A stretch of 42,910 nt of DNA from Planctomycetota bacterium (GCA_022071975.1 JAJVIO010000047.1:1-42910); one strand, 5' to 3'; positions 18,001 through 25,129 are shown, counted from the first letter of the stretch. Notes: generated from the letters alone by a model not told the origin. A program made the numbers and translations.

Positions 18001-18266
18001 GCATCCAGTCGGCGTTCGGCCTTGAGTATGAAATCGTGAACAGCAAGGGCGTGCCGTTCCAGAAGCGCTTCACGTTCCTGGATTTCTTCAACGCCGACGG
18101 CAGCACCAGCCAGAACGCCGAGGACAACTCGTTTGTGATCAAGGACCTGCCGCCGGAGACGTACACCATTACGCTCAAGCTGCCGGGCTACAAGGACGCC
18201 AGCGAAAGCTTTACCGTGGTGGCTGGTGAGACCGCCGAGGTATCCGTACAATTTGAACCGGAATAG
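15069..18266 (+). CDS. Large membrane-anchored protein with about ten carboxypeptidase-regulatory/CnaB-like repeats
   Basis: 1065 residues. A single N-terminal hydrophobic segment (residues 8-27) and a Pro/Glu-rich stalk (40-85) precede a series of beta-sandwich units, each beginning with a GxV-type strand: ISGTATDYFDEPAGG, ASGIVINGDTREPLEDV, VEGRVLRKSDKSPIAGA, VTGTVLDDKSSPVAGA, IAGVVTNDRGDPIEGV, IYGRVYDADNKPEAGV, LYGRVTLDGQAYAEQD, ISGRVELEGGGVPEGN, LKGVVKGLDNAEK and a final VKVKLLNNDIG unit. Each ends in a G.Y.F.gLpPGtYtl-type strand. Such repeats are structural, so the protein probably projects from the membrane as a rod. No enzymatic domain is seen. The lipoprotein gene follows 35 bases later. 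Confidence 0.85.
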   Translation: MHDKRIPYIAGLLVLILAGLAVALSLFNAREVESNAPRVAVDDSPFDKPRNESGLRGTPGSNAAEDGGFDKPAPEPEPEVQKPVILVEMAASISGTATDYFDEPAGGITLTLLAEDSKDVSGPTAVTDAEGRFKFELTLYEGLSYFVACLQEDKALTATEPFTVEKDKPVEGLTIKIYAPARASGIVINGDTREPLEDVNITLEGRDERMTRLGRLLGRVQPIRSAADGSFAIERVAPGKYLVRASKQGWMANDFNPVTRAVQEMALDEYANFELLPFILVQAGIVEGRVLRKSDKSPIAGASVELSTVLGGSLDSVVTDAEGKYRFESVPPGIGGDQGPGGGAGGMAVRATASGFALATRDFRVRSGQTRSGLDLLLDDGCSVTGTVLDDKSSPVAGARVYYNDTQFLRGGEMVAGISLPERAVSTTTDAQGKFSLGSLPPGVITINAAAEGFANKDVVLNLAVGTPVETTIMLEPAGAIAGVVTNDRGDPIEGVPIAVYDASGPNELGFIMKSFFGEALPDRGESTMFPASVRTDAEGRYRVDGLKAGEHVLIANSRDFEKYISPALKVTSGQTTEHNIQLAVGGTIYGRVYDADNKPEAGVAVTCASLLGQSEVRVRTAYTDRGGNYEISGLSAGTYTVIRNDGDFTKLLLPNPANQVKVVSGERVQFDIYSQKPGTARLYGRVTLDGQAYAEQDLVLLGGNFTGFAANSTKTDKSGNYEFRSVPLGTYQIAQSGGRLPSLVRKRVRVDKEGDIEINVDFVTVSISGRVELEGGGVPEGNIRVLASPVSPDDNDAGNEDENVNSLEMMVFREVQADKETGAFEITGLSPGFYRLTVRSEKNGMVTKPYLNLRASVKGVVMTLPREGASLKGVVKGLDNAEKNTPFGLIAALTIEDEKGNPLALGGFDNGVNLTDSKEFTVKNLAEGTFTITLSITGYTPVTHAGVKFTAGQTVALEFVFVSSGNVKVKLLNNDIGIQSAFGLEYEIVNSKGVPFQKRFTFLDFFNADGSTSQNAEDNSFVIKDLPPETYTITLKLPGYKDASESFTVVAGETAEVSVQFEPE

Positions 18267-18301
18267 AACCCGCCTGTTGCGCGGTTTCCACACCGGTGCC
18301 C

Positions 18302-19507
18302 ATGCGTCTGCCGAGCTTCCTGCTGATTGCCGTTACGCTGCTGGCCGGCTGCGCCTCCCAGCAGCGTGAGCCGGGCGGCGACCACGTCCCGTATCGCCCT
18401 GCCGTCACGGACGTCGCGGAAGACGCCCGATCCCTCGAACAGATGCTGGAGCAGGATGACTTCGACCTGCCCCGCGCCCTGCTGCTGTTCAGCGAGAAGT
18501 ACTACCCCGAGTACTCCGGCACCCGGCACGAGGTGGACGTGACTGCGAAACTGGCTCGCTTCGACGAATACACTCGCCAGCTTCGAACCGAGTTAAACCG
18601 CGACAATTCACCGCGCCAGCGCGTGCGCACACTGATTGACTTCGTGCACATCAAGCTGGGGTTGCGCTTCGACCAGAACGATTCGCGCGGCGAAAACCCG
18701 GAGAACCTGTTCTTTGACCGCGTGCTGCAGCGCCGCTACGGCTACTGCGTCACGTTGTCACTGGCGTACCTGGTGTTCGGGCAGGCGGCCGGCCTGGACG
18801 TATCCGGCATGCGCATCCCCGGCCACTTCGTTGTGCAGTTCCAGGACGTTGAGCCCAACGGCCAGCCGTACAAGGTGATCCTGGAAACCACCGATTTCGG
18901 CGACACCCGCGATGAGACCTGGTACTGGTCAGAACACCGTTTCTCGGCGACGTCGGTCGAGAACCGCGTGTACCTGACCCCGCTGACCGACCGCGAAATC
19001 TTCGGGACGCTCTACAACAACCTGGCCGGCGTTACCTACGTGCGCGGCAACACGGCCCTGGCTGTTGAACGTTACACGCGCGCGCTTGAGCTGGCGCCCA
19101 ACAACGCGGAGGCGATGTACAATCGCTCGGTGCTGCAGCATTCACTGGGCAAGGACCGCGAAGCGCTCAAGGACCTGAACGAGGCCCTGCGCCTTGACCC
19201 CAACTTTGTGCTGGCCATGATCGCGCGCGCAGGCCTGCTGTGGGAGGCCGGAGAGCGCGAACCCGCCCGCGCCGACCTCGCGAACGCCAAGCGTCTGCGC
19301 AAAGACTGGCCGCAGCCGTGGATGCTGGAGGGTATGTTCGCCTACGAATCCGGCCAGTTTGAGGAAGCCCGCGCGGCCTTCCTGAAGGCGCTTGAGGTGG
19401 ACCCCAAGTTCAACTCCGCGCACCTGGCACTGGCCGAGCTCGAACGCCGGGAAGGCAACGATGAAGCGGCCCGCAAACACGAAGAAGCAGCCGGGGTGAA
19501 ACATTGA
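18302..19507 (+). CDS. Lipoprotein with transglutaminase-like domain and TPR repeats
   Basis: 401 residues. A lipoprotein signal ends in LAGC (Cys17), so the protein is membrane-tethered. Residues about 95-215 resemble the SirB1/Transglut_core2 fold: RRYGYCVTLSLAYLVF carries a candidate catalytic Cys and MRIPGHFVVQF a candidate His. From about residue 235 four or five TPR units follow (GNTALAVERYTRALELAPNNAEAMYNRS, KDREALKDLNEALRLDPN, GQFEEARAAFLKALEVDPK). In this family the Cys-His pair may be active or only structural. The ATG at 18302 is preferred to the GTG two codons earlier because it starts the signal directly. It overlaps the next gene by four bases (TTGA). Confidence 0.85.
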   Translation: MRLPSFLLIAVTLLAGCASQQREPGGDHVPYRPAVTDVAEDARSLEQMLEQDDFDLPRALLLFSEKYYPEYSGTRHEVDVTAKLARFDEYTRQLRTELNRDNSPRQRVRTLIDFVHIKLGLRFDQNDSRGENPENLFFDRVLQRRYGYCVTLSLAYLVFGQAAGLDVSGMRIPGHFVVQFQDVEPNGQPYKVILETTDFGDTRDETWYWSEHRFSATSVENRVYLTPLTDREIFGTLYNNLAGVTYVRGNTALAVERYTRALELAPNNAEAMYNRSVLQHSLGKDREALKDLNEALRLDPNFVLAMIARAGLLWEAGEREPARADLANAKRLRKDWPQPWMLEGMFAYESGQFEEARAAFLKALEVDPKFNSAHLALAELERREGNDEAARKHEEAAGVKH

Positions 19508-20352
19508 ACGAACTTGAACCAGAATTGGTCACGGGCCGCGCCGCCGTTGAGGGCGTACTGTCCGACGCGGGCGTGCACGTCACACGCACGGATCTCACCG
19601 AGCTGCACCAGCGCACGCCGCGCTTCTTTGAGCAACTGCGCCAGGGCGAGCCCAACGTGGTGATCATCAACGCCGACACAGTCGGCGCGCTGGACGTGAT
19701 GTCCCTTCGCTGGATGTTCCCGGCCGGCGTAACGCCGCTGGTACTGTGCCCGTCAAACCCGCAGGAATGCGCTGAGTTGGCGGCCGTGGCTGTCTCGGCG
19801 GCCAAGCTGATACCGGGCCCGGTTTTCCTGCTGCTGGAGCGGCCGGTTGCCGACGCCGTTGCCGTCGTTCTGCCGGGCGATGAGCCGGAACTGATGATGC
19901 CGGAAACCGGGCCCCAGGACGCCGTGATGCTGGATGGCGAAGAAGGCGAGATCGCAGGACTGTATGCGCGCCTGGCCCAGCCGCCGCGGGGGCTGAAATC
20001 GGCTGTGCTGGATGCCTGCCCCGCTGAGATGGGTAAGCCGGAGTGGCTGGTGCTGGCGTTCGGCTCGACAGTAGAGCCGGCCGTGCAGGCCGTCACGGCA
20101 GCCCGCAACGAGGGCCAGCGCGTCAACCTGCTGCGGGTGCGTCAGTTGTGGCCCTTGCCGGAAGCTGAAATCCTCCGCGCGGCGAGCGGCATCAAGCACG
20201 TGGTCGTGGCGGAGCGAAACCTGGGACAGTACGCCGGAGAGGTCCGCCGCCTGCTGCCCGAGTTGCCGATCGTGGTCGCCGGCCGCGCAACCGGCATGCT
20301 CACACCGGAGCGCATCCTGCAGCGCCTGCAGCGCACGCCAAGGTGCTGCTGA
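19504..20352 (+). CDS. Shortened 2-oxoacid:ferredoxin oxidoreductase alpha-subunit-like protein (KorA-like)
   Basis: 282 residues from a TTG overlapping the previous stop. Residues about 63-124 (LDVMSLRWMFPAGVTPLVLCPSNPQECAEL, then PVFLLLERPV) and 180-275 (LVLAFGSTVEPAVQAV, VNLLRVRQLWPLPEAEIL, VVVAERNLGQYAGEVRRL, GRATGMLTPERIL) line up with the end of domain I and with domain II of KorA/PorA subunits. The start, VTGRAAVEGVLSDAGVHV, recalls the GNEA...G opening strand, but about 80 residues that normally include YPITPSS and the pyrimidine-site glutamate region are missing. No beta subunit is present nearby. It is therefore unlikely to be a working oxidoreductase subunit. The alignment is from memory of the family and should be checked by structure prediction. 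Confidence 0.65.
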   Translation: MNELEPELVTGRAAVEGVLSDAGVHVTRTDLTELHQRTPRFFEQLRQGEPNVVIINADTVGALDVMSLRWMFPAGVTPLVLCPSNPQECAELAAVAVSAAKLIPGPVFLLLERPVADAVAVVLPGDEPELMMPETGPQDAVMLDGEEGEIAGLYARLAQPPRGLKSAVLDACPAEMGKPEWLVLAFGSTVEPAVQAVTAARNEGQRVNLLRVRQLWPLPEAEILRAASGIKHVVVAERNLGQYAGEVRRLLPELPIVVAGRATGMLTPERILQRLQRTPRCC

Positions 20353-20807
20353 TGCAAGGCCCGCCGTTTCTGTACAACATCACGATCATGCTCAACCGCG
20401 GCTCTGAGACGCGGCGGCTGACCAGCAACAGCCACGGCCAGGCTGTCGCCGAAGTGCTGCGGCACCTCGATGAGAAGCAGGTGGACATTTACGCCTGGAT
20501 GGTGATGCCCGACCACATCCACCTGCTGTTCGGCCGCGACGAGCCGCTGGAAGACGTGGATACGTTTGCCGGCCGCGTGAAGCGCCGCATCAACAAGGCT
20601 TTTGAGCGCCACGAGTGGCACAAGCTGCGCTGGCTGGACGGCTGCAAGAGCTACCCGGTTACCCTGGAGACGCTGGCTCGCGCACGGGCGTACATCCTGG
20701 CCAACCCGGTCCGCGGCCTGCTGGTTGAGAAGCCTGAAGACTGGGACTACGCCGGCACTCCCTCGCCCCTTCCCGTGGGCGCTGAAACAAAAGAGCCCCC
20801 GCGGTAG
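20352..20807 (+). CDS. RayT-like (Y1/IS200-type) transposase family protein
   Basis: 151 residues. The HUH motif is in MPDHIHLLFG and the candidate nucleophilic tyrosine in ARAYILANPVRGLL, both in the order expected for REP-associated tyrosine transposases. These single-strand nucleases act on hairpin-forming repeats. The ATG overlaps the TGA of the KorA-like gene (TGATG), so translation is coupled. An earlier GTG at 20343 is possible. No flanking inverted repeats are visible apart from the terminator hairpin at its 3' end, so it may be a domesticated or host-serving copy. Confidence 0.82.
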   Translation: MQGPPFLYNITIMLNRGSETRRLTSNSHGQAVAEVLRHLDEKQVDIYAWMVMPDHIHLLFGRDEPLEDVDTFAGRVKRRINKAFERHEWHKLRWLDGCKSYPVTLETLARARAYILANPVRGLLVEKPEDWDYAGTPSPLPVGAETKEPPR

Positions 20808-20816
20808 CGGGGGCTC
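20793..20816. terminator. Bidirectional terminator
   Basis: A perfect 10-bp stem (GAGCCCCCGC and GCGGGGGCTC) with the loop GGTA. On the minus strand it is followed by TTTTGTTTC, a good terminator for the gene ending at 20831. On the plus strand the T run is weaker. The transposase stop codon lies at the loop/stem edge. Confidence 0.8.
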
Positions 20817-20830
20817 GGAACGGTTTTGAA

Positions 20831-21673
20831 TCAGTTGCCTCGGCGGCCCGGCTGGTTTGCGCGACCCTGGTTGCGGCCGTTGCTTCCGTTGTTGCGCGCC
20901 GCGCGGTCGAGGCTGTTCACGAGCTTGTCGGCGGTCTCGGCATCCACGTAGCTGCTGAGCGCCGCGACTGTGTTCTGGTTCAGCTCCTCGAACTTGAGCT
21001 GGTAAGCCTCATCGTCCACTTCTTCGCCGTCGATGCGCAGGCCGCGCATTTCACTGGCCAGTTCCGCCCGCATCTGCGCGTGGGCGACCAGCACATTGCT
21101 GACGTCCGGGATCGAGGCTTCCGGGATGTTCAGGTTGGCGGCCTGGTTCTTCACCAGTTGCGGCACAAACTCGGCAATCTGCGTCTTCTGTTGCTCCAGC
21201 TGTGACAGCCGCTCAGCCTGTGCCTCCAACCGGCGCTCAGCGGCGCGCTCCTCGGCCACTCGCGTCATCACTTCCCGCACGGCGCTGTCGAACTCCGGCG
21301 TCACTGCCGGTGCGGGCGCGACTTCCACGGCCGCTTCGCCGTCAGTTGCCGCCGTGGCTGGAGCGATTGTGCGGGCCTGCTTGAGCCCGTCGATTTCTTT
21401 GCGAAGGGCGGCGAGCTCGTCGCTCGCTGAGGAGGTTGCCGGCTTGTCAATGCGTACTTCAAGGGCCGCAAGCTGCTTCTTCAGCTCGGCGATCTCTTCA
21501 TCGCGTGTGTCAGAGGCGGGCGCCGATGGAGCGCTCTCACCATCAAGGGGTTCGACAGTTCGGGCCACTTCGGTTTTCTGGGCGGGCAGCGGAACGATGC
21601 CAAGCATAACGGCGCCGATAGCAGTGCCCCCACCGAGCAGCCCGGCCACCAGAACCGACAGGAACGTCTTCAT
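20831..21673 (-). CDS. Membrane-anchored coiled-coil protein of unknown function
   Basis: 280 residues from the ATG at 21673, chosen because GGAGG lies just upstream and a signal anchor follows (KTFLSVLVAGLLGGGTAIGAVML). Residues about 50-110 (EEIAELKKQLAALEVRI and ELAALRKEIDGLKQA) and 145-185 form heptad coiled coils, separated by an Ala/Pro-rich linker. The C-terminal third is helical and ends in an Asn/Gly/Arg-rich tail (NNGSNGRNQGRANQPGRRGN). The pattern suggests a periplasmic dimeric protein. I recognise no family, and the gene stands alone between two terminators. Confidence 0.75.
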   Translation of the reverse strand: MKTFLSVLVAGLLGGGTAIGAVMLGIVPLPAQKTEVARTVEPLDGESAPSAPASDTRDEEIAELKKQLAALEVRIDKPATSSASDELAALRKEIDGLKQARTIAPATAATDGEAAVEVAPAPAVTPEFDSAVREVMTRVAEERAAERRLEAQAERLSQLEQQKTQIAEFVPQLVKNQAANLNIPEASIPDVSNVLVAHAQMRAELASEMRGLRIDGEEVDDEAYQLKFEELNQNTVAALSSYVDAETADKLVNSLDRAARNNGSNGRNQGRANQPGRRGN

Positions 21674-21742
21674 GGAAAACCTCCACGGGGTCAGTGCGAA
21701 GGTTAACCCCACGTCGTAACCCGGGTTTCGTAAAAGCCCGGA

Positions 21743-22279
21743 TTATTCCTTGCCGAGGAACGGCTTGAACACCATCAGGTAGCCTAGTGCCGCGATGGTT
21801 TTGCCGTCCTTGATGTTGTTGGCTTTCAGCTGGATGCGCAGGTCCCGGAAGCTGAAAGACTTCATGCTGATCTCTTCGTCGTCATCCGGGTTCTTTTCAC
21901 CCGGTTGCAGGTCCGTGGCGATGAAGATGTGCATCTTTTCGTCCATGATCCCGGGGCTGGGGTACATGGTGAACAGGTGCTCCAGCTTGCCGGCCTTCAG
22001 GCCCGTCTCTTCTTCCAGTTCGCGGGCGGCGCAGGCCAGCGGGTCTTCACCCGGGTCCAGGGTGCCGGCCGGGATTTCCCACAGGGAGCGTTTCGGGCCG
22101 ACGCGCCACTGCTCGATCAGCAGTACGCTGTCCTTATCCGGCATGGGGATGATGCAGGCGGCGCCCGGGTGCTCGACCACGTCGCGGACGACTTCTTTGC
22201 CTTCGCTGTTCTGCAGGGTCACGCGCGCGACCTTGAACAACGGACCTTCGAAGACCTGTTCACGTTTCAGCTGGATCAT
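21743..22279 (-). CDS. NUDIX hydrolase, ADP-ribose pyrophosphatase-like
   Basis: 178 residues. The Nudix box runs GTLDPGEDPLACAARELEEETGL (residues about 72-94), with the REXXEE metal-binding core intact. The preceding LLIEQWRVGPKRSLWEIPAG segment is typical of ADP-ribose/ADP-sugar pyrophosphatases, which split ADP-ribose into AMP and ribose 5-phosphate. Length is a little short for NudF but within range. Its ATG overlaps the stop of the membrane gene upstream (ATGA), so the two are co-translated. Confidence 0.9.
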   Translation of the reverse strand: MIQLKREQVFEGPLFKVARVTLQNSEGKEVVRDVVEHPGAACIIPMPDKDSVLLIEQWRVGPKRSLWEIPAGTLDPGEDPLACAARELEEETGLKAGKLEHLFTMYPSPGIMDEKMHIFIATDLQPGEKNPDDDEEISMKSFSFRDLRIQLKANNIKDGKTIAALGYLMVFKPFLGKE

Positions 22280-22959
22280 TGCTCAACGGCCTTGATTTCG
22301 GTGTGGGTGAGCGGAACTTCAAGCCCGCTCGCAAGCTTCAGGCTGCCTGCGGAAAAGTCTTCCGCGGAAGGCGGCAGCGCGTCCCCGGCGGACTGGATGA
22401 ACACGTAAAGCTGGCGCTCTTCGCCCTTGCCGAGCTCAAAGCGATGGCCCGATTGCGTCACGCGCAGCTTGCCCGTGGCGCCGGCCGGCTTGGCCACCTG
22501 GTCGAGCCACTGGGCTTTCCAATCCTTGCCGCCTTTGTCCCGCACAGTGAGCTGAGCGGCATCAACGGGCAGGGCCGCCTCGCCTTCGTTGCGGATCACC
22601 AGCAGGTAGATGCGCCCGCCGCTGCCGATGCCCAGGTCGCGACGCATCACTTCGGACAGCTGCTCGCGGTAGCTGGGCGCTTCGTCAATGTCTCGCAGCA
22701 ACACGTCCAGGCCGCTGGCATCGTCGCGCCCGACCAGCAGGCCGTATTTCGCGCCCACGGAACTGGTGGGTACTTCGACGGGCGGCGGCTCTTTGGAGCC
22801 GAACGGCCGCAGTGTGTAAAGAACGTAGAAGAAGAACACGGAGCCCGCCACCGCGCTGAACACCACCAGGATGTTCAGCGCCCATTGCGCTCGGCGTGTT
22901 TCCATGCGGCTTTGCTCGAAGCTGATTTCGGGTTCGGTGTTGGATGCTTCTTCGTCCAT
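22276..22959 (-). CDS. Single-pass membrane protein of unknown function
   Basis: 227 residues. An acidic N-terminal cytoplasmic stretch (1-25) is followed by one membrane helix (ALNILVVFSAVAGSVFFFYVLYTL) and a soluble domain of about 175 residues outside. That domain is beta-rich (IYLLVIRNEGEAALPVDAAQLTV; ERQLYVFIQ) and looks immunoglobulin-like, but I cannot name it. It is coupled by a four-base overlap to the NUDIX gene. Confidence 0.75.
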   Translation of the reverse strand: MDEEASNTEPEISFEQSRMETRRAQWALNILVVFSAVAGSVFFFYVLYTLRPFGSKEPPPVEVPTSSVGAKYGLLVGRDDASGLDVLLRDIDEAPSYREQLSEVMRRDLGIGSGGRIYLLVIRNEGEAALPVDAAQLTVRDKGGKDWKAQWLDQVAKPAGATGKLRVTQSGHRFELGKGEERQLYVFIQSAGDALPPSAEDFSAGSLKLASGLEVPLTHTEIKAVEQ

Positions 22960-23001
22960 CGCGGAAGTTTAGCAAGCCCGCGTCGATTGTATGCCATGAG
23001 A

Positions 23002-23025
23002 AAAGGCCGCCCGCAGGCGGCCTTT
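23002..23025 (-). terminator. Terminator after the STN-like protein gene
   Basis: AAAGGCCGCC (23002-23011) pairs with GGCGGCCTTT (23016-23025) across a CGCA loop. On the minus strand the stem runs directly into TTTTC, giving a convincing intrinsic terminator for the gene that ends at 23042. Confidence 0.8.
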
Positions 23026-23041
23026 CCCGTGGTGCCCAGTG

Positions 23042-23725
23042 CTACTTGGCGCTGCGGAGCTGATCCAGCAGGTTGGCAACGTCCTTGTGGACTTCGCGCG
23101 AGGCCCGAACGATCAGCTGGCCCTTCACGATGGAGACGCTGGCCGCGCCGCCCCAGTCGGCGTCAACGCTTTCCTCGATCATCTCGACGATGTCTTCGGT
23201 GGCGACGTCTTTTTCGTCATCCGGGAACTCGACAATCGGTCCGTTGGTGTTGTCGTCGGCAGCCTTAAGGCGCAGTTTCGGAGCGGGGAAGTCGTTGATC
23301 TTCACGGTAATGTCGCGGACATCGTAGACCTTGGTGGTTACCGCACCCTGGGCCTTTTCTTCATTGGTAATGTACAGCACGCCGTTTTTGTACATCTTCA
23401 CCAGCTTGATCTGGTCCAGCACGATGTTCAGCGCGTTGCCGGCCTTGACGTCCGCCAGTTCCAGGGTGATCAGGCGATCATCTTCGCTGACGTCTTCCAG
23501 CGCCTTCTTGTCGATCACGATGGTGATGCGTGCCTTGCTGGCGATGTCCTTGACCACCTCGGTGACGTCGGCCTCTTCGTAGGCCAGGGTGTCGAGGGTG
23601 GTGCTCTCAAGCTGTGCTTCGATCTTGCGGTAGGTGGCTTCGTCCTTGTCGTCGCCCGCGAACAGCGGCGCTGACACGAAACCAAGTAACAGAACCAGGG
23701 CAGACAGGCGGAACATTCGGGTCAT
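23042..23725 (-). CDS. Exported protein with STN/DUF4974-like domain
   Basis: 227 residues from the ATG at 23725 (GGAG about seven bases upstream); an ORF extension to 23818 is unlikely. A signal peptide (RLSALVLLLGFVSAPLFAG) precedes a domain resembling the STN short domain of secretins and TonB-linked proteins: DTLAYEEADVTEVVKDIASKARITIVID, then TLELADVKAGNALNIVLDQIKLVKMYKNGVLYIT. After KVYDVRDITV comes a second unit, IVEMIEESVDADWGGAASVSIVKGQLIVRAS, then VHKDVANLLDQLR, which resembles a secretin ring-building subdomain. Proteins of this form are frequent in planctomycetes, with no settled function. No secretin is nearby. Confidence 0.78.
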   Translation of the reverse strand: MTRMFRLSALVLLLGFVSAPLFAGDDKDEATYRKIEAQLESTTLDTLAYEEADVTEVVKDIASKARITIVIDKKALEDVSEDDRLITLELADVKAGNALNIVLDQIKLVKMYKNGVLYITNEEKAQGAVTTKVYDVRDITVKINDFPAPKLRLKAADDNTNGPIVEFPDDEKDVATEDIVEMIEESVDADWGGAASVSIVKGQLIVRASREVHKDVANLLDQLRSAK

Positions 23726-23810
23726 ACGGTTGCTCCAAGGGGCTTTGGAGGCGGGGAGACCGGCCCCACGCGGGCCACCTATAAAGTAACCCATTTCGGC
23801 CGGATTACAA

Positions 23811-23866
23811 ATCCGCAAATAGTCTGCGTCGCCTGACGGCGATTGGAAGGCCCGGTGTTTGCGGAT
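23811..23866. other. Nested inverted repeat between livF and the STN-like gene
   Basis: ATCCGCAAA (23811-23819) and TTTGCGGAT (23858-23866) are perfect inverted copies. Inside them TCGCC, the loop TGAC, and GGCGA (23829-23842) form a second hairpin. It lies after the livF stop and before the STN-like gene start. It could be a weak terminator or an untranslated-leader structure; there is no clear T run. Confidence 0.4.
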
Positions 23867-23883
23867 CGGCGATTACCTTGATT

Positions 23884-24603
23884 CTAGCTTTCACCCAGGT
23901 AGGCGGCTTTCACACGCGGGTCATCCAGCAGCGCGGCCGATTCGCCTTCGATGCTGATTTCACCGCTTTCGATCACGTAGGCGCGGTGGCTGTGCTTCAG
24001 AGCGATGCGGGCGTTCTGCTCAACCAGCAGGATGGTGACGCCCTGTTTGTTGACCTGGTCAATGGTTTCGAAAATGGTCTGCACGATCAGCGGCGCCAGT
24101 CCGAGCGAGGGCTCATCCAGCAGCAGCAGCTTCGGCTGCGACATCAATGCCCGCGCGATGGCCAGCATCTGTTGTTCGCCGCCGGAAAGCGTTCCGCCGC
24201 GCTGGCGCCGCCGCTCGGCCAGGCGCGGGAAGATCTCGAAACCATGCTGCAGGTCTTTTTCGATACCGGGTTTGTCGCGCCGCGCGTATGCGCCCAGTCG
24301 CAGGTTCTCCTCTACGGTTAGCGCTGGGAAGATGCCGCGCCCTTCCGGCGCCATCACCAGCCCCCGCGCCACCAGCTGATGCGTCGGGACCTTGCCGATG
24401 TCCTCACCGCCGTAGCGCACCGTGCCGGAACGCGGCCGCATCAGGCCGCAGACGGTGGCCAAGGTGGTGGTCTTGCCCGCACCGTTGGCGCCGATCAGCG
24501 TGACAACCTCGCCCTGGCGCACGGACAACGAAACACCCTTCAGCGCATGAATCGCGCCGTAGTAAACGTTGACATCAGCCAGCTCGAGGATCGGTTTGCT
24601 CAT
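23884..24603 (-). CDS. livF: Branched-chain amino acid ABC transporter ATP-binding protein LivF
   Basis: 239 residues with a complete ABC ATPase core: Walker A GANGAGKTTTLAT, signature LSGGEQQMLAIARAL and Walker B LLLLDEPSLGL, then a conserved VEQNARIAL segment containing the switch region. It pairs with LivG to drive amino-acid uptake through LivHM. Its start is separated from the livG stop by a 527-base insertion containing the GxxExxY gene, and I see no good Shine-Dalgarno sequence in the bases just upstream. Confidence 0.93.
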   Translation of the reverse strand: MSKPILELADVNVYYGAIHALKGVSLSVRQGEVVTLIGANGAGKTTTLATVCGLMRPRSGTVRYGGEDIGKVPTHQLVARGLVMAPEGRGIFPALTVEENLRLGAYARRDKPGIEKDLQHGFEIFPRLAERRRQRGGTLSGGEQQMLAIARALMSQPKLLLLDEPSLGLAPLIVQTIFETIDQVNKQGVTILLVEQNARIALKHSHRAYVIESGEISIEGESAALLDDPRVKAAYLGES

Positions 24604-24631
24604 TGATTAACTGCAAACTGCGAAAAGCGTG

Positions 24632-24663
24632 GTCCACTAAGAACACGAAGGTCACGAAGAAAC
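24632..24663 (+). repeat. Left inverted repeat of the GxxExxY element
   Basis: A 32-base sequence that matches the reverse complement of 25088-25119 at 28 positions. Its CACGAAGG/CACGAAG words are the repeated unit. It lies downstream of the GxxExxY stop (24678) and upstream of livF. Confidence 0.75.
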
Positions 24664-24677
24664 ACACAGTCGCGACG

Positions 24678-25064
24678 CTAGTTGACTCGCCGGGTCCACT
24701 CCAGTTTTCCATGTGATCCGAAGTTGATCAGTACGCCGACACGATACCCTGTCGCCCGCAGATAGTTGATCAGCTGTCCTTCATCTTCCCCGGTCAGCTT
24801 CTTTTGTGCCTTGATTTCAACGATGATCTCTCCGAACACGATGAAATCAGCCTCGTACTCTTTCTTAAGGTAGTCGTTTTTGTAACGAATACGCAGACGC
24901 TTCTTCTGCTCGTGCGGCAGGCTGCGCGTTCCCATCTCGATTCCGTACGCTTCCTGGTACACAGCTTCAAGGAAACCAGGACCCAACTCTTTGTGAACTT
25001 CAATCGCCGCGCCGATGATCGCGTACACTTCATCCTTAAACAGCAGTTCCGAATCTGCAGACAT
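24678..25064 (-). CDS. GxxExxY-family PDDEXK-like protein
   Basis: 128 residues from the ATG at 25064, which has GGAG upstream. The naming motif is Gly30-Glu33-Tyr36 in GPGFLEAVYQEAY. The PDDEXK-like core is EADFIVFGEIIVEIKA, with Asp72, Glu83 and Lys85, and EGQLINYL beyond. The family is widespread in diverse bacteria, is often found in repeat-rich settings and has no proven function; nuclease activity is inferred from fold. The longer reading from 25133 would only add residues encoded by the inverted repeat (LSTKDTKFTKKG), so it is rejected. Base composition is visibly less GC-rich than the liv genes around it, consistent with acquisition. Confidence 0.88.
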   Translation of the reverse strand: MSADSELLFKDEVYAIIGAAIEVHKELGPGFLEAVYQEAYGIEMGTRSLPHEQKKRLRIRYKNDYLKKEYEADFIVFGEIIVEIKAQKKLTGEDEGQLINYLRATGYRVGVLINFGSHGKLEWTRRVN

Positions 25065-25087
25065 AGGATCTCCAATACGCCAAAGGC

Positions 25088-25119
25088 CTTTCTTCGTGAA
25101 CTTCGTGTCCTTCGTGGAC
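25088..25119 (-). repeat. Right inverted repeat of the GxxExxY element
   Basis: A 32-base partner of 24632-24663 (28 of 32 identical in inverted orientation), starting 11 bases beyond the livG stop. Together the pair frames a segment of about 490 bases that contains only the GxxExxY gene. Confidence 0.75.
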
Positions 25120-25129
25120 AACCGGCAGT

